From positions 1,550,001 to 1,614,000 of the forward strand of contig NZ_JADQDK010000001.1 of assembly GCF_019263705.2 (NCBI RefSeq): a stretch of DNA of 64,000 nucleotides, written 5' to 3'. A model generated the notes under the pieces. That model did no database searches, was not told where the DNA came from, and saw nothing but the letters and a program-made list of their open reading frames with translations. The stretch's first letter is position 1, and every line of letters begins with the position of its first letter. This document shows, piece after piece, positions 52,936 through 60,923 of this stretch. A program made the position numbers and the translations under genes. This DNA is from Pseudonocardia abyssalis. Its GTDB lineage: Bacteria > Actinomycetota > Actinomycetes > Mycobacteriales > Pseudonocardiaceae.

Positions 52936-53863
52936 GGACCAGGTAGCGCGGCGCGAAGTCGTCCGGCACGGCGAAGCAGACGACGCCCTCGCCCGGCGTC
53001 GTCAGCCGCGGCGGGAGGCCGGACGGGCCGCAGTCCGGGAGCTCGACGGTCCGCCCCGCGCCGGTGCCGATCAGCCGCAGGTTGGGCACCGGGGCGCCGT
53101 CGCCGGGGTCGACGGCGAGCGGGATGCGGACGGTGTCGAACCCGCCGGCGGTGCCGGCCACCGGCGGGCCGGTCACGGTGAGGGAGTCGCCCGGCGCGGT
53201 CGGCACCGGTGTTCCCGCGGTCGCCACGGCGTCGACGGTGCGGGTGCTCAGCAGCGGGTCGGGGGACGGGCCGGTGGGCGGGTCGGCGTACCCGGCCATC
53301 GCGTCGGGCAGCGGGTACGGCGACAGGCCGAGGTCGGGTGCGGGCCGGATCAGCAGCGCGGTCAGCGCGAGCCCGCCCACCGCGCACAGCACCGGTACGC
53401 CGACGGTGGACCGCGACCACCCGCGCACCCCGAGCACCAGCGCCGCCGCGGCGACCAGGAGGCCGAGCACGCGCAGCACGACACCGGCACCGTGCTGCGC
53501 GACCGGCACGGTCGCGAGCGGCGACCGGACGGCGAGGATCTCCCCGTCGTAGGTGGACCGGGTGACCAGCACGGGGGCGCCGCGGTCCAGGCCCGCGGCC
53601 GACGCCGTGAGCCCGGCCCCGTTGCCCGACCCGGCCAGGTCGATGACCCGGCCCGACGCGGTGACGGCCCGGACCGTGTGGTCCCGGGTCGTGCCCCCGC
53701 GCCCCTGCTCGGTCTCGACCGACGACGCGTCGATCACCGCCCGCACCTCGACCGACGGGGCGACGGACTGCCCGGTCCACTGCACGGCGACCGCCACCCC
53801 GGCCCCGGCGACGGCCATCAGGACTCCGCGCACCCACGGTCGCTCGAGCGCGGCGGGAGGCAC
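52901..53863 (-). CDS. Hypothetical membrane protein
   Basis: 320 residues; family not recognised. One N-terminal membrane helix (about 11-28: VLMAVAGAGVAVAVQW), an extracytoplasmic-looking beta-rich region, two central helices (about 115-155: VVLRVLGLLVAAAALVLGVRGW and VGVPVLCAVGGLALTALLI), then a Pro/Thr-rich exterior domain ending in FAVPDDFAPRYLVLTNDGVAIDLG. GTG 53863 is supported by minus-strand CATGAT 6 nt upstream. Divergent from the aldo-keto reductase gene. Confidence 0.65.
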   Translation of the reverse strand: MPPAALERPWVRGVLMAVAGAGVAVAVQWTGQSVAPSVEVRAVIDASSVETEQGRGGTTRDHTVRAVTASGRVIDLAGSGNGAGLTASAAGLDRGAPVLVTRSTYDGEILAVRSPLATVPVAQHGAGVVLRVLGLLVAAAALVLGVRGWSRSTVGVPVLCAVGGLALTALLIRPAPDLGLSPYPLPDAMAGYADPPTGPSPDPLLSTRTVDAVATAGTPVPTAPGDSLTVTGPPVAGTAGGFDTVRIPLAVDPGDGAPVPNLRLIGTGAGRTVELPDCGPSGLPPRLTTPGEGVVCFAVPDDFAPRYLVLTNDGVAIDLG

Positions 53864-53935
53864 CCGGTGATCATGCCCTGACCGACCCGGGCGTCGCGAG
53901 GAACGCGTCCGGCCGGCCCGGTGCAGGATGGACCG

Positions 53936-54979
53936 GTGACCTACCTCGCTGACCCCACCCGGTACGACGCCCGATCCGACGGCACCGCGACGTTCCGGCG
54001 CACCGGCCGCAGCGGGCTCCTGCTCCCCGCGATCTCGCTGGGCCTGTGGCACAACTTCGGCGACGGCAGGCCACTGGAGACGCAGCGCGCCATCCTGCGC
54101 CGGGCGTTCGACCGCGGCGTCACCCACATCGACCTGGCCAACAACTACGGCCCGCCCTACGGCAGCGCCGAGTCCAACTTCGGCACGATCTACGCCCAGG
54201 ACCTGCGCCCGTACCGCGACGAGCTGATCCTGTCGACGAAGGCGGGCTACGACATGTGGCCCGGCCCGTACGGCCAGGGCGGCGGCTCGCGGAAGTACCT
54301 GCTCGCGAGCCTGGACCAGTCGCTCGCGCGGATGGGCGTCGACTACGTCGACATCTTCTACAGCCACCGCTTCGACCCCGACACCCCGCTCGAGGAGACG
54401 ATGGGCGCCCTCGACACCGCCGTCCGGTCCGGGAGGGCGCTGTACGCGGGCATCTCGTCCTACTCCGGCGAGCGCACCCGCGAGGCCGCGGCGATCCTGC
54501 GCGACCTGGGCACGCCCCTGCTGATCCACCAGCCGTCCTACTCGATGCTCAACCGCTGGATCGAGGAGGACCTGCTCGACGTGCTCGGCGACGAGGGCAT
54601 CGGCTGCATCGCGTTCTCCCCGCTCGCCCAGGGCATGCTGACCGGCAGGTACCTCGACGGCGTCCCGGCCGACTCCCGCGCCGCGCAGGACACGTCGCTC
54701 TCGCCCGACCTGCTCACCGAGCAGACGCTGCACCACGTCCGCGCGCTCAACGACATGGCCGCGGCCCGCGGTCAGAGCCTCGCGCAGCTGGCGCTGGCCT
54801 GGGCCCTGCGCGACGAGCGCGTGACGTCGGTGCTGATCGGTGCGAGCAGCGTCGAGCAGCTCGACGACAACCTCGGCGCCCTGGACCACCTCGGCTTCGA
54901 CGACGACGAGCTGAAGCGGATCGACGAGCACGCCGTCGACGGCGGGATCAACCTGTGGGCGGCGAGCAGCGTGGGCTGA
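53936..54979 (+). CDS. Aldo/keto reductase (YghZ/L-glyceraldehyde-3-phosphate reductase type)
   Basis: 347 residues, matching the length and motifs of YghZ. Catalytic tetrad visible: Asp66 and Tyr71 (HIDLANNYGPPYGSAE), Lys102 (STKAGYDMWPGPYG), His144 (FYSHRFDPDTP). The NADPH-binding end GASSVEQLDDNLGAL is intact. Expected to reduce L-glyceraldehyde 3-phosphate or methylglyoxal, protecting from reactive carbonyls. GTG 53936 lies 6 nt after CAGGAT; AGGA also precedes it. Confidence 0.92.
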   Translation: MTYLADPTRYDARSDGTATFRRTGRSGLLLPAISLGLWHNFGDGRPLETQRAILRRAFDRGVTHIDLANNYGPPYGSAESNFGTIYAQDLRPYRDELILSTKAGYDMWPGPYGQGGGSRKYLLASLDQSLARMGVDYVDIFYSHRFDPDTPLEETMGALDTAVRSGRALYAGISSYSGERTREAAAILRDLGTPLLIHQPSYSMLNRWIEEDLLDVLGDEGIGCIAFSPLAQGMLTGRYLDGVPADSRAAQDTSLSPDLLTEQTLHHVRALNDMAAARGQSLAQLALAWALRDERVTSVLIGASSVEQLDDNLGALDHLGFDDDELKRIDEHAVDGGINLWAASSVG

Positions 54980-54980
54980 G

Positions 54981-55203
54981 TGCGCCTACGTCGGCACCGG
55001 CGTGTTCGCCTGCATGCTCGGCGGCGACGACGGCCGCACCCCGTTCCTCTGCACGGCGCCCTCGTTCGCCGAGCACGAGCGCCGCCCGGTCCGCGAGGCC
55101 CGGCTGCTGGCGACCCGCGTCGACGTCCGGCACGCCGGGCGACCCTGACCACCGGCCGGACACCCACCGCGAGCTCGAACGCTTCCGGGAGGCGGTGGGC
55201 TGA
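54981..55203 (+). pseudogene. Unidentified gene remnant with frameshift
   Basis: Directly after the reductase stop, a frame reads CAYVGTGVFACMLGGDDGRT, PFLCTAPSFAEHERRPVREA, RLLATRVDVRHAG and ends at TGA 55146. A second frame takes over there and reads GDPDHRPDTHRELERFREAVG to a stop at 55203. Joined by one frameshift they form a plausible C-terminal half of a protein, with no start of its own. The family is not recognised. A chance open frame is possible in this GC-rich DNA. Confidence 0.35.
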
Positions 55204-55218
55204 CCGGGGCCGGGCGGG

Positions 55219-55755
55219 TCACCCGCCGGGTGGCGTCGCCCGGGCGGTGAGCCGGTGGCGCCGGACCGCGTCGCGGTTGGCGCAGGCGGGGGTGCAGTAG
55301 CGCTGCCTGCCGGTGCGGGAGACGTCGGCGAACACCCGCGGGCACCCGTCGGCGGCGCACCGGTCGAGGCGGTGCATCCCGCGCCCGGTCAGGTGCAGCG
55401 CCGTGCCCACGCTGACCAGCGAGCGGACGACGCCGGCGAGGGTCATGTCGTCGTCGCGGTAGTGGATGTGCCAGCCGGTGCCGACGTGGTCGGTCAGCCT
55501 CGGGTGCGCCGCCGACGCGGCCAGCAGCACGTTGAGCCGGGCCGCGCGGGTGGCCGGGTCCGGCGCGTCGACGATCGCGGTCCAGGCGTCGAGGTAGGCC
55601 CGGACCTCGACGAGGTCGGCGTCGCCCACCGGTCGCTCGACGACCAGCCCCGCGTCGAGGCAGCGGGCCCGCAGGGCGGCGGGGGACCCGGGCGGGTCGT
55701 TCACCAGGTCGGCGGCGAGGAGGACCGGGTCACGCCCGTAAGGGTTGATGTGCAC
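55219..55755 (-). CDS. CGNR/ABATE zinc-finger protein
   Basis: 178 residues. N-terminal ABATE domain (about 10-125, DPVLLAADLVNDPPG...LNVLLAASAAHPRL) and C-terminal zinc finger RCAADGCPRVFADVSRTGRQRYCTPACANRDAVRRHR. The motif that names the family is CANR here rather than CGNR; four cysteines for zinc are kept. Likely a stress- or ligand-controlled transcription regulator. GTG 55755 is 6 nt after a minus-strand TGTAAT. Confidence 0.88.
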   Translation of the reverse strand: MHINPYGRDPVLLAADLVNDPPGSPAALRARCLDAGLVVERPVGDADLVEVRAYLDAWTAIVDAPDPATRAARLNVLLAASAAHPRLTDHVGTGWHIHYRDDDMTLAGVVRSLVSVGTALHLTGRGMHRLDRCAADGCPRVFADVSRTGRQRYCTPACANRDAVRRHRLTARATPPGG

Positions 55756-55761
55756 AAGGCC

Positions 55762-55767
55762 ATTACA
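55762..55767 (-). promoter_or_regulatory. Leaderless -10 element (TGTAAT) of CGNR gene
   Basis: Minus-strand TGTAAT with a 6-nt spacer to GTG 55755. The divergent 58-residue gene starts 26 bp away at 55782. Confidence 0.5.
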
Positions 55768-55781
55768 GCAGGCTGGTCGCC

Positions 55782-55958
55782 ATGACGCACCTGTGGTTCA
55801 CGATCTCCCGGCACCTCACCTCGGAGGGCCTCGTCAGCTACCAGCGCTGCCCGTGCGGGCGGTGGCGCACCCTCCAGGACGGCGACCCGCTCACCCGGCC
55901 CGGCGGGCACTGCTCCATCGGGGTGACGCGCGGGGGAGGGGTCCCGGTGCGCGCCTGA
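55782..55958 (+). CDS. Small Cys-rich protein, 58 residues
   Basis: Starts MTHLWFTISRHLTSEGLVSY and continues with a CPCG knuckle (QRCPCGRWRTL) and a later His-Cys pair (GGHCSIG), which could bind zinc or iron. I believe short proteins with the LTSEGLVSYQRCPCG pattern recur in actinobacteria, but I know no function. Divergent from the CGNR gene with 26 bp between the starts. A CAGGCT element 7 nt before the ATG fits a leaderless start. Confidence 0.7.
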   Translation: MTHLWFTISRHLTSEGLVSYQRCPCGRWRTLQDGDPLTRPGGHCSIGVTRGGGVPVRA

Positions 55959-55970
55959 GAGCATGACGCC

Positions 55971-56294
55971 ATGTTCGGCATCCCCATCACCCCGCACCCC
56001 GACGGCTCGTTCCGCGCCACCGCCATGGTCGAGGCGGGCCGGTCCTCGGCCGTCGTCAAGCGCTCCTGGGTCACCTTCGGATCGACCTGGGGCGGCAGTC
56101 ACGTCCTGATCTCGGCGCTCGACGACCACGGCAACGTCATGCCGCGCGGCGTCCTGCAGGCCGACGTGCCCAACAACCGGCGCGTCGTGCTGGAGATGCC
56201 GTCGGGCGCGGTGATGGTGACGGTCGAGGGACGCGCGGACCCCGGCGCCGTACCGGCCGCCGGGGTCTCGGAGATCTGGCGCGACTACGACTGA
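55971..56294 (+). CDS. Hypothetical protein, 107 residues
   Basis: Family not recognised. Sequence looks like a compact beta-rich domain (FRATAMVEAGRSSAVVKRSWVTFGSTWGG, VLISALDDHGNVMPRGVLQADVPNNRRVVLEMPSGAVMVTVEG), without signal or membrane segments. ATG 55971 is 12 bp after the small Cys-rich gene, so both may share a transcript; GAGCAT lies 6 nt before the ATG. Confidence 0.6.
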   Translation: MFGIPITPHPDGSFRATAMVEAGRSSAVVKRSWVTFGSTWGGSHVLISALDDHGNVMPRGVLQADVPNNRRVVLEMPSGAVMVTVEGRADPGAVPAAGVSEIWRDYD

Positions 56295-56305
56295 CCCGGC
56301 CCGGG

Positions 56306-56326
56306 GAGGCCCCGCTGACGGGCCTC
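56306..56326. terminator. GAGGCCC hairpin between convergent genes
   Basis: GAGGCCC-CGCTGAC-GGGCCTC, perfect 7-bp arms, between the 107-residue gene and the convergent DUF3072 gene. No T-run. Confidence 0.45.
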
Positions 56327-56374
56327 GCCGAGTCGAACTGTCATAACCTCGATTATCGGATCGTCAGGAGCGGG

Positions 56375-56581
56375 TCACTGACCCCGGCCGGTCTGGGCCT
56401 GCAGGTCGTCGATCCTCTTCGACGCGTCGGCCTTGGACAGGTCGTCGGGCACCTGCTCGCCGGCCTCGGTGGCCAGCGTCTGGAGGTAGGACTTCTGCGC
56501 GCCCGTCATGGGCTCGTCGCCGGTCGTCCAGTCGTCGGGATCCTTCTCCGCGGTGACCGGGACGTCGTTCTTGTCAGTCAT
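56375..56581 (-). CDS. DUF3072 small protein
   Basis: 68 residues: PDDWTTGDEPMTGAQKSYLQTLATEAGEQVPDDLSKADASKRIDDLQ is the DUF3072 signature, an acidic helical protein of unknown function common in actinobacteria. ATG 56581 has minus-strand TACGTT 6 nt upstream (plus-strand 56588-56593), a leaderless arrangement. Confidence 0.87.
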   Translation of the reverse strand: MTDKNDVPVTAEKDPDDWTTGDEPMTGAQKSYLQTLATEAGEQVPDDLSKADASKRIDDLQAQTGRGQ

Positions 56582-56587
56582 GGCTCG

Positions 56588-56593
56588 AACGTA
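56588..56593 (-). promoter_or_regulatory. Leaderless -10 element (TACGTT) of DUF3072 gene
   Basis: TACGTT, 6-nt spacer, ATG 56581. Confidence 0.45.
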
Positions 56594-56693
56594 TCTTCGA
56601 ACCCCCACCCCCGCACCTCGGAGCGCCCCGGCGTCCGTTATGACATTCCTGCGTCTGCGTAGTCGTACGGCGGGACAGGGCCGGACGGCTCAG

Positions 56694-56699
56694 TAGGCT
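56694..56699 (+). promoter_or_regulatory. Leaderless -10 element (TAGGCT) of kinase gene
   Basis: TAGGCT, 6-nt spacer, GTG 56706; no ribosome site. Confidence 0.5.
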
Positions 56700-56705
56700 G
56701 CCCCC

Positions 56706-58166
56706 GTGGACCCCCTCCAGGCCGGTGACCCGGACAGCGTCGGGCGGTACCGCCTGCTCGGCCGCCTCGGCGAGGGCGGTATGGGCCGCGTGTACCTGGG
56801 TCGCACCCCGGAGGGCCAGCAGGCCGCGGTGAAGGTCATCCGCGACGACCTGGCGGGCGACACCGGGTTCCGGCACCGCTTCCGCCGTGAGGTCTCGGCG
56901 GCCACCGCCGTCGCCGGGATGTTCACCGCACGCGTCCTGGACGCCGATCCCGAGGGCGAGCCGCCGTGGCTGGCCACCCAGTTCGTCGAGGGTCCGCCGC
57001 TGCGCGAGGTCGTGCTGACCCACGGCCCGCTCGACGAGCGGTCGCTGCACCGGCTGACGCTCGGGCTCGCCGAGGCGCTGAGCGCGATCCACGCGGCCGG
57101 GCTGGTGCACCGCGACCTCAAGCCGGCCAACGTCCTGCTGGCCGCCGACGGCGCGAAGGTCATCGACTTCGGGATCGCCCACACCTCCGACGCGACGCCG
57201 CTGACCGGCACCGGCGAGATGATCGGCACGCCGGAGTACATGTCCCCGGAGCAGGTGGCGGGCAGCGGCCCGCCCGGTCCGGCGAGCGACGTGTTCTCGA
57301 TGGGCGCCACGCTGTGCTTCGCCGCCACCGGGCGCGGCCCGTTCGCGGCGGGGAGCTCGGCGGCGGTGCTGTACCGGGTGCTGGAGTCCGAGCCCGACCT
57401 GCGCGGGATGCCGCCCGCCGCGGCCGACATCGCCCGCCGCTGCCTGGTGAAGGACCCCGCCCGCCGTCCGACGGCCCCGCAGGTCGCGATGTGGCTGCGC
57501 GGGGCGAGCACTCCCCCGCCGATGCCGCTCCCGCCCCGCCCCCCGCGTCCCGGACGGCGCCGGGCGCTGCTGGTGGCGGGGACCGTGGTCGGGGTGGTGC
57601 TGCTGGCCGGGGCCACGGCACTGGCGGTGGCGAACCGCGGCGCCGTCGAACCCGTCGTCGAGACCGCGCCGACCACGACGCCCGCGGTCGTGTCCGACGT
57701 CGACCCGGACGGTCCGGAGGCCCGGTACGTGCGGCGGCTGTGCGAGAGCGGTGACCTGCTCGTGGACATCAGCGAGTCGACGGGGGCGACGACGGTCACC
57801 GGGGACCCGACCGTCGCGCGGCAGGAGTACCTCGCCGGGACGTCCCGGACGATCGCGACGATCGACATCGCCCTGATCGACTACCGGTACCTGCAGGACG
57901 AGGCGCCGACCCCGGCGATCGCGTCGGGTTTCGGGCTGGTCATCGACGAGTTCACGCAGGCGCGGGCGTCGCTCGTCGAGGGGCAGGGGATCGTCGAGGC
58001 GTCGGACCCGCTCACGGCCGACGCGTACTCCCAGGGCGTCGCCCGCTTCGGCGACGCCACCCGCAACCTGTCCTACGCCGCCACCCTGCTCCAGCAGCTC
58101 GGTGTGACCGGGCTGCCGGAGTCCTACCAGGAGGCGGGGGCCGTGGAGCCGGCCTGCGCCGACTAG
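56706..58166 (+). CDS. Ser/Thr protein kinase with short extracellular domain
   Basis: 486 residues in PknB-type orientation. Kinase domain about 14-270: GEGGMGRVY, Lys43, HRDLKPAN (Asp137), DFG (Asp154), GTPEYMSPEQ. Pro-rich linker, one membrane helix at about 287-309, then a about 175-residue outer domain without PASTA repeats (ARYVRRLCESGDLLVDISES...LQQLGVTGLPESYQEAGAVEPACAD) whose two cysteines near its ends may pair. Signal unknown. Substrates could include GarA. GTG 56706. Confidence 0.93.
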   Translation: MDPLQAGDPDSVGRYRLLGRLGEGGMGRVYLGRTPEGQQAAVKVIRDDLAGDTGFRHRFRREVSAATAVAGMFTARVLDADPEGEPPWLATQFVEGPPLREVVLTHGPLDERSLHRLTLGLAEALSAIHAAGLVHRDLKPANVLLAADGAKVIDFGIAHTSDATPLTGTGEMIGTPEYMSPEQVAGSGPPGPASDVFSMGATLCFAATGRGPFAAGSSAAVLYRVLESEPDLRGMPPAAADIARRCLVKDPARRPTAPQVAMWLRGASTPPPMPLPPRPPRPGRRRALLVAGTVVGVVLLAGATALAVANRGAVEPVVETAPTTTPAVVSDVDPDGPEARYVRRLCESGDLLVDISESTGATTVTGDPTVARQEYLAGTSRTIATIDIALIDYRYLQDEAPTPAIASGFGLVIDEFTQARASLVEGQGIVEASDPLTADAYSQGVARFGDATRNLSYAATLLQQLGVTGLPESYQEAGAVEPACAD

Positions 58167-58170
58167 CCGA

Positions 58171-58656
58171 TCAGCCCGGGTTCGGGGGCTGGTCGACGAG
58201 CTGGGCCAGGTACAGCTGCTCGCCGAGCTTGTCGATCAGCTCGAGGTTGGTCTCGATGTAGTCGATGTGGTGCTCCTCGTCGGCGAGGATCTCCTCCAGC
58301 AGGGACGCGGAGGTGGCATCGCCCTTGGCGCGGCACATGATGACGCCGGGGCGCAGCCGCTCGACGACGGCGATCTCGATCGCGAGGTCGGCCTCCAGCT
58401 GCTCCTTGACGGTCTGCCCGATCCGCAGCGTGCCCAGCCGCTGGTAGTTCGGCAGGCCCTCGAGGAACAGGATGCGGTCGGTGATCTTCTCCGCGTGCTT
58501 CATCTCGTCGATGGACTCGTCGCGGGTGTAGGCCGCGAGCTTCGTGAGTCCCCAGTTCTGCTGCATCTTCGCGTGCAGGAAGTACTGGTTGATCGCCGTG
58601 AGCTCGCTGGTCAGCTGCGCGTTGAGCAGCTCGATGATCTCGGGGTCGCCACGCAT
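58171..58656 (-). CDS. bfr: Bacterioferritin
   Basis: 161 residues, the usual length. All ferroxidase ligands line up with the family numbering: Glu18, Glu51, His54, Glu94, Glu127, His130; the haem ligand Met52 is present (SIDEMKHAEK). It stores iron as a 24-mer shell. ATG 58656 follows GAGGACACG. It lies downstream of the bacterioferritin-associated ferredoxin gene in the same direction, 103 bp apart, with a TAACGT element in between that could be a separate promoter. Confidence 0.97.
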   Translation of the reverse strand: MRGDPEIIELLNAQLTSELTAINQYFLHAKMQQNWGLTKLAAYTRDESIDEMKHAEKITDRILFLEGLPNYQRLGTLRIGQTVKEQLEADLAIEIAVVERLRPGVIMCRAKGDATSASLLEEILADEEHHIDYIETNLELIDKLGEQLYLAQLVDQPPNPG

Positions 58657-58759
58657 CGGTGTCGTGTCCTCGCGTCGGGGGGAACGGTCGACGGGGACGT
58701 TAACGGCCCGTTCCGGACACGAACGAGCCAGGATCGCCTGATCGGCGGTAAGTGCCGCC

Positions 58760-58957
58760 TCAGCCGGTGGCAGGCAGGTCGTCGAGCACCGACGGCGCCA
58801 GGGTGGCCGTGAGCAGGGTGTCGATGTGGCCCTGGCAGCCGCCGCAGCCGGTGCCGGCCTCGGTGACCTCGCCGACCTCCTCGACCGTGCGGGCGCCCCG
58901 CGCGATGCACGAACGGATCGTCCGGTCACACACGGCGAAGCACATGCACACGTACAC
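58760..58957 (-). CDS. bfd: Bacterioferritin-associated ferredoxin
   Basis: 65 residues. MYVCMCFAVCDRTI start and GTGCGGCQGHID give the four [2Fe-2S] cysteines (CxC and CxxC). Bfd reduces the iron core of bacterioferritin so iron can be released. GTG 58957 is chosen over GTG 58963 because AAAGGAG then sits 5 nt upstream, and because relatives begin with MYVC. An iron-box-like dyad precedes the ribosome site. Confidence 0.93.
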   Translation of the reverse strand: MYVCMCFAVCDRTIRSCIARGARTVEEVGEVTEAGTGCGGCQGHIDTLLTATLAPSVLDDLPATG

Positions 58958-58972
58958 AGCCACTCCTTTGTT

Positions 58973-58984
58973 TAGGCCAGCCTA
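58973..58984. promoter_or_regulatory. IdeR/DtxR-like dyad before bfd
   Basis: TAGGC-CA-GCCTA, a perfect dyad inside TTTAGGCCAGCCTATG, 9 bp from the bfd ribosome site. It shares the TTAGG...CCTA character of DtxR/IdeR boxes but is shorter than the 19-bp consensus. Fits iron control of bfd-bfr. Confidence 0.5.
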
Positions 58985-59013
58985 TGTTCGCACCCGGGCA
59001 GTGACGTGCGCAA

Positions 59014-59019
59014 TAGTCT
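59014..59019 (+). promoter_or_regulatory. Leaderless -10 element (TAGTCT) of ligD
   Basis: TAGTCT, 6-nt spacer, GTG 59026. Favors this GTG over GTG 59020, which abuts the hexamer. Confidence 0.5.
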
Positions 59020-59025
59020 GTGCGG

Positions 59026-60912
59026 GTGCCGCTCGACGAGTACCGCCGCAAGCGCGACGCCGCACGCACGCCGGAGCCGGTCCCGCAGACGGATCCGCAG
59101 GTCACGGGCCCGGGCACCCGGTTCGTGATCCAGGAGCACCACGCGCGGCGGCTGCACTGGGACGTCCGCCTCGAGCACGACGGCGTCCTCGCGTCGTGGG
59201 CGGTGCCCAAGGGCCTGCCCACCGACAACGAGACGGTCCGCCTCGCCGTGCGCACCGAGGACCACCCGATGGAGTACCTGGACTTCCACGGCGAGATCCC
59301 GGCGGGCGAGTACGGCGCGGGCACGATGACGGTCTGGGACACCGGTACCTACGAGACCGAGAAGTGGCACCCCCGTGAGGTGGCGGTGGTGTTCCACGGC
59401 GAGCGCGCGCGGGGCCGCTACCTGTTCCTCCGCACCGGGCGGGGGGACCGCGACTGGCTGCTGCGCCGCTCGGACCCCACGCCCGCGGGTCAGGAACCCC
59501 TCCCCCGCGACGCCCGTCCCATGGAGGCGACGCCCGGTCCGCTCCCCGAGGGCGACGACTGGTGGCTGCAGGTCGGCTTCGGCGGGCGCCGGGTGATCGT
59601 CCGGGTCGACGGGGGCCGCGCCACGGTGGCCGACGCCGACGGGGAGGACCTCACCGCGACGCTCCCCCACCTGCGCGGGCTGGGCCCGTCGCTGTCGGCC
59701 ACCCGTGCGCTGTTCGACGGCGAGCTGGCCCCCGACACCGCCGACCTGTGGATCGGCGACCTCCTGCACCTCGACGGCCGCGACACCGCGGCGCTGCCGT
59801 TCCGCGAGCGCCGCGCCCTGCTCGACGCGCTGCCGCTGGCGGGCGTGCACTGGCGGCCGGCGCCGGTCTTCCCCGGGGCGGGCGCGGAGGTGGTCACGGC
59901 GGTGGCCGCGCAGGGGCTGCCCTCGGTGATCGCCAAGAACGGCGGGTCGGCGTACGCGCCCGGCCCGAGCGGGGACTGGGTGGAGGTCGCCACCGGGCCG
60001 GGCAGGCCCGCGCCGCCGGTGCGGCGCGCACCCGTCGGGAAGGCCCGGCTGACCAACCCGGACAAGGTCCTCTACCCGATGACCGGCACCACCAAGGCCG
60101 AGGTACTGGAGCACTACCTGGCCGTCGCGGAGGTGATGCTGCCGCACCTGCGCGACCGCCCGGTCACGATGGTCCGCTGGCCCGACGGCGTCGAGCGCGG
60201 GTCGTTCTTCGAGAAGGACGTCTCGCGGCACGCCCCGTCGTGGATCCGCACCGCGCGCGTCGGCACTCCGGGCGGGCGCTCGGAGAGCGCCGACTTCCCC
60301 GTCATCGACGACGAGCAGGGCCTCGCCTGGGCGGCCAACCTCGCCGCGCTGGAGCTGCACGTGCCGCAGTGGCGCCTGGGCCCGCGCGACGGGCGGCAGA
60401 CGCCGGACCTGGTCGTGTTCGACCTGGACCCCGGCGACGGCACCACGATCGTCGACTGCGCCCGGGTGGCGCTGCGCATCGCCGAGCGCCTCGCCGACGA
60501 CGACCTGCTCGCCTACCCGCGCACCAGCGGCGGCAAGGGGATGCAGCTCTACCTGCCGGTCGCGGTCTCGCGTCCCGAGCAGACCTCGGAGTTCGCGAAG
60601 GCGATCGCGGAGGAGCTCGCGGGCGACGATCCGAAGCGCGTCACCGCGGTGATGGCGAAGGCGCGGCGGCGCGGGCGGATCTTCGTCGACTGGAGCCAGA
60701 ACAACCCGCACAAGACCACGATCGGCAGCTACTCGCTGCGCGGCCGGGCCCGCCCGACCGTCGCCACGCCGCTGACCTGGGACGAGGTGCGCGCGTGCCG
60801 CACGCCCGCGGACCTGACGTTCGTCCACACCGACCTGCCCGCGCGGATCGCCGAGCACGGCGACCTCATGGCCCCGGTCCTGGGTGCCGGGCAGCGCCTG
60901 CCCCGCCGCTAA
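59026..60912 (+). CDS. ligD: LigD: phosphoesterase, degenerate ligase and polymerase domains
   Basis: 628 residues of the bacterial end-joining enzyme. N-terminal 3'-phosphoesterase (about 1-150) with metal residues His38, His44, Asp46, Arg48, His80. Middle part (about 170-320) is collinear with the ATP ligase adenylation domain, but the KxDG lysine motif is replaced: residues 182-189 read QVGFGGRR, Gly184 at the lysine position. C-terminal primase-polymerase (about 345-625): LTNPDKVLYP, DLDP with Asp466/Asp468, and KTTIGSYSLRGR. It should process and fill ends but not seal them; a separate ligase is needed. Confidence 0.92.
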   Translation: MPLDEYRRKRDAARTPEPVPQTDPQVTGPGTRFVIQEHHARRLHWDVRLEHDGVLASWAVPKGLPTDNETVRLAVRTEDHPMEYLDFHGEIPAGEYGAGTMTVWDTGTYETEKWHPREVAVVFHGERARGRYLFLRTGRGDRDWLLRRSDPTPAGQEPLPRDARPMEATPGPLPEGDDWWLQVGFGGRRVIVRVDGGRATVADADGEDLTATLPHLRGLGPSLSATRALFDGELAPDTADLWIGDLLHLDGRDTAALPFRERRALLDALPLAGVHWRPAPVFPGAGAEVVTAVAAQGLPSVIAKNGGSAYAPGPSGDWVEVATGPGRPAPPVRRAPVGKARLTNPDKVLYPMTGTTKAEVLEHYLAVAEVMLPHLRDRPVTMVRWPDGVERGSFFEKDVSRHAPSWIRTARVGTPGGRSESADFPVIDDEQGLAWAANLAALELHVPQWRLGPRDGRQTPDLVVFDLDPGDGTTIVDCARVALRIAERLADDDLLAYPRTSGGKGMQLYLPVAVSRPEQTSEFAKAIAEELAGDDPKRVTAVMAKARRRGRIFVDWSQNNPHKTTIGSYSLRGRARPTVATPLTWDEVRACRTPADLTFVHTDLPARIAEHGDLMAPVLGAGQRLPRR

Positions 60913-60915
60913 CCT
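60910..60915 (+). promoter_or_regulatory. -10-like element (TAACCT) of phosphodiesterase gene
   Basis: TAACCT overlapping the ligD stop, 8-nt spacer, ATG 60924; probable leaderless start. Confidence 0.4.
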
Positions 60916-60923
60916 GGGCGATC

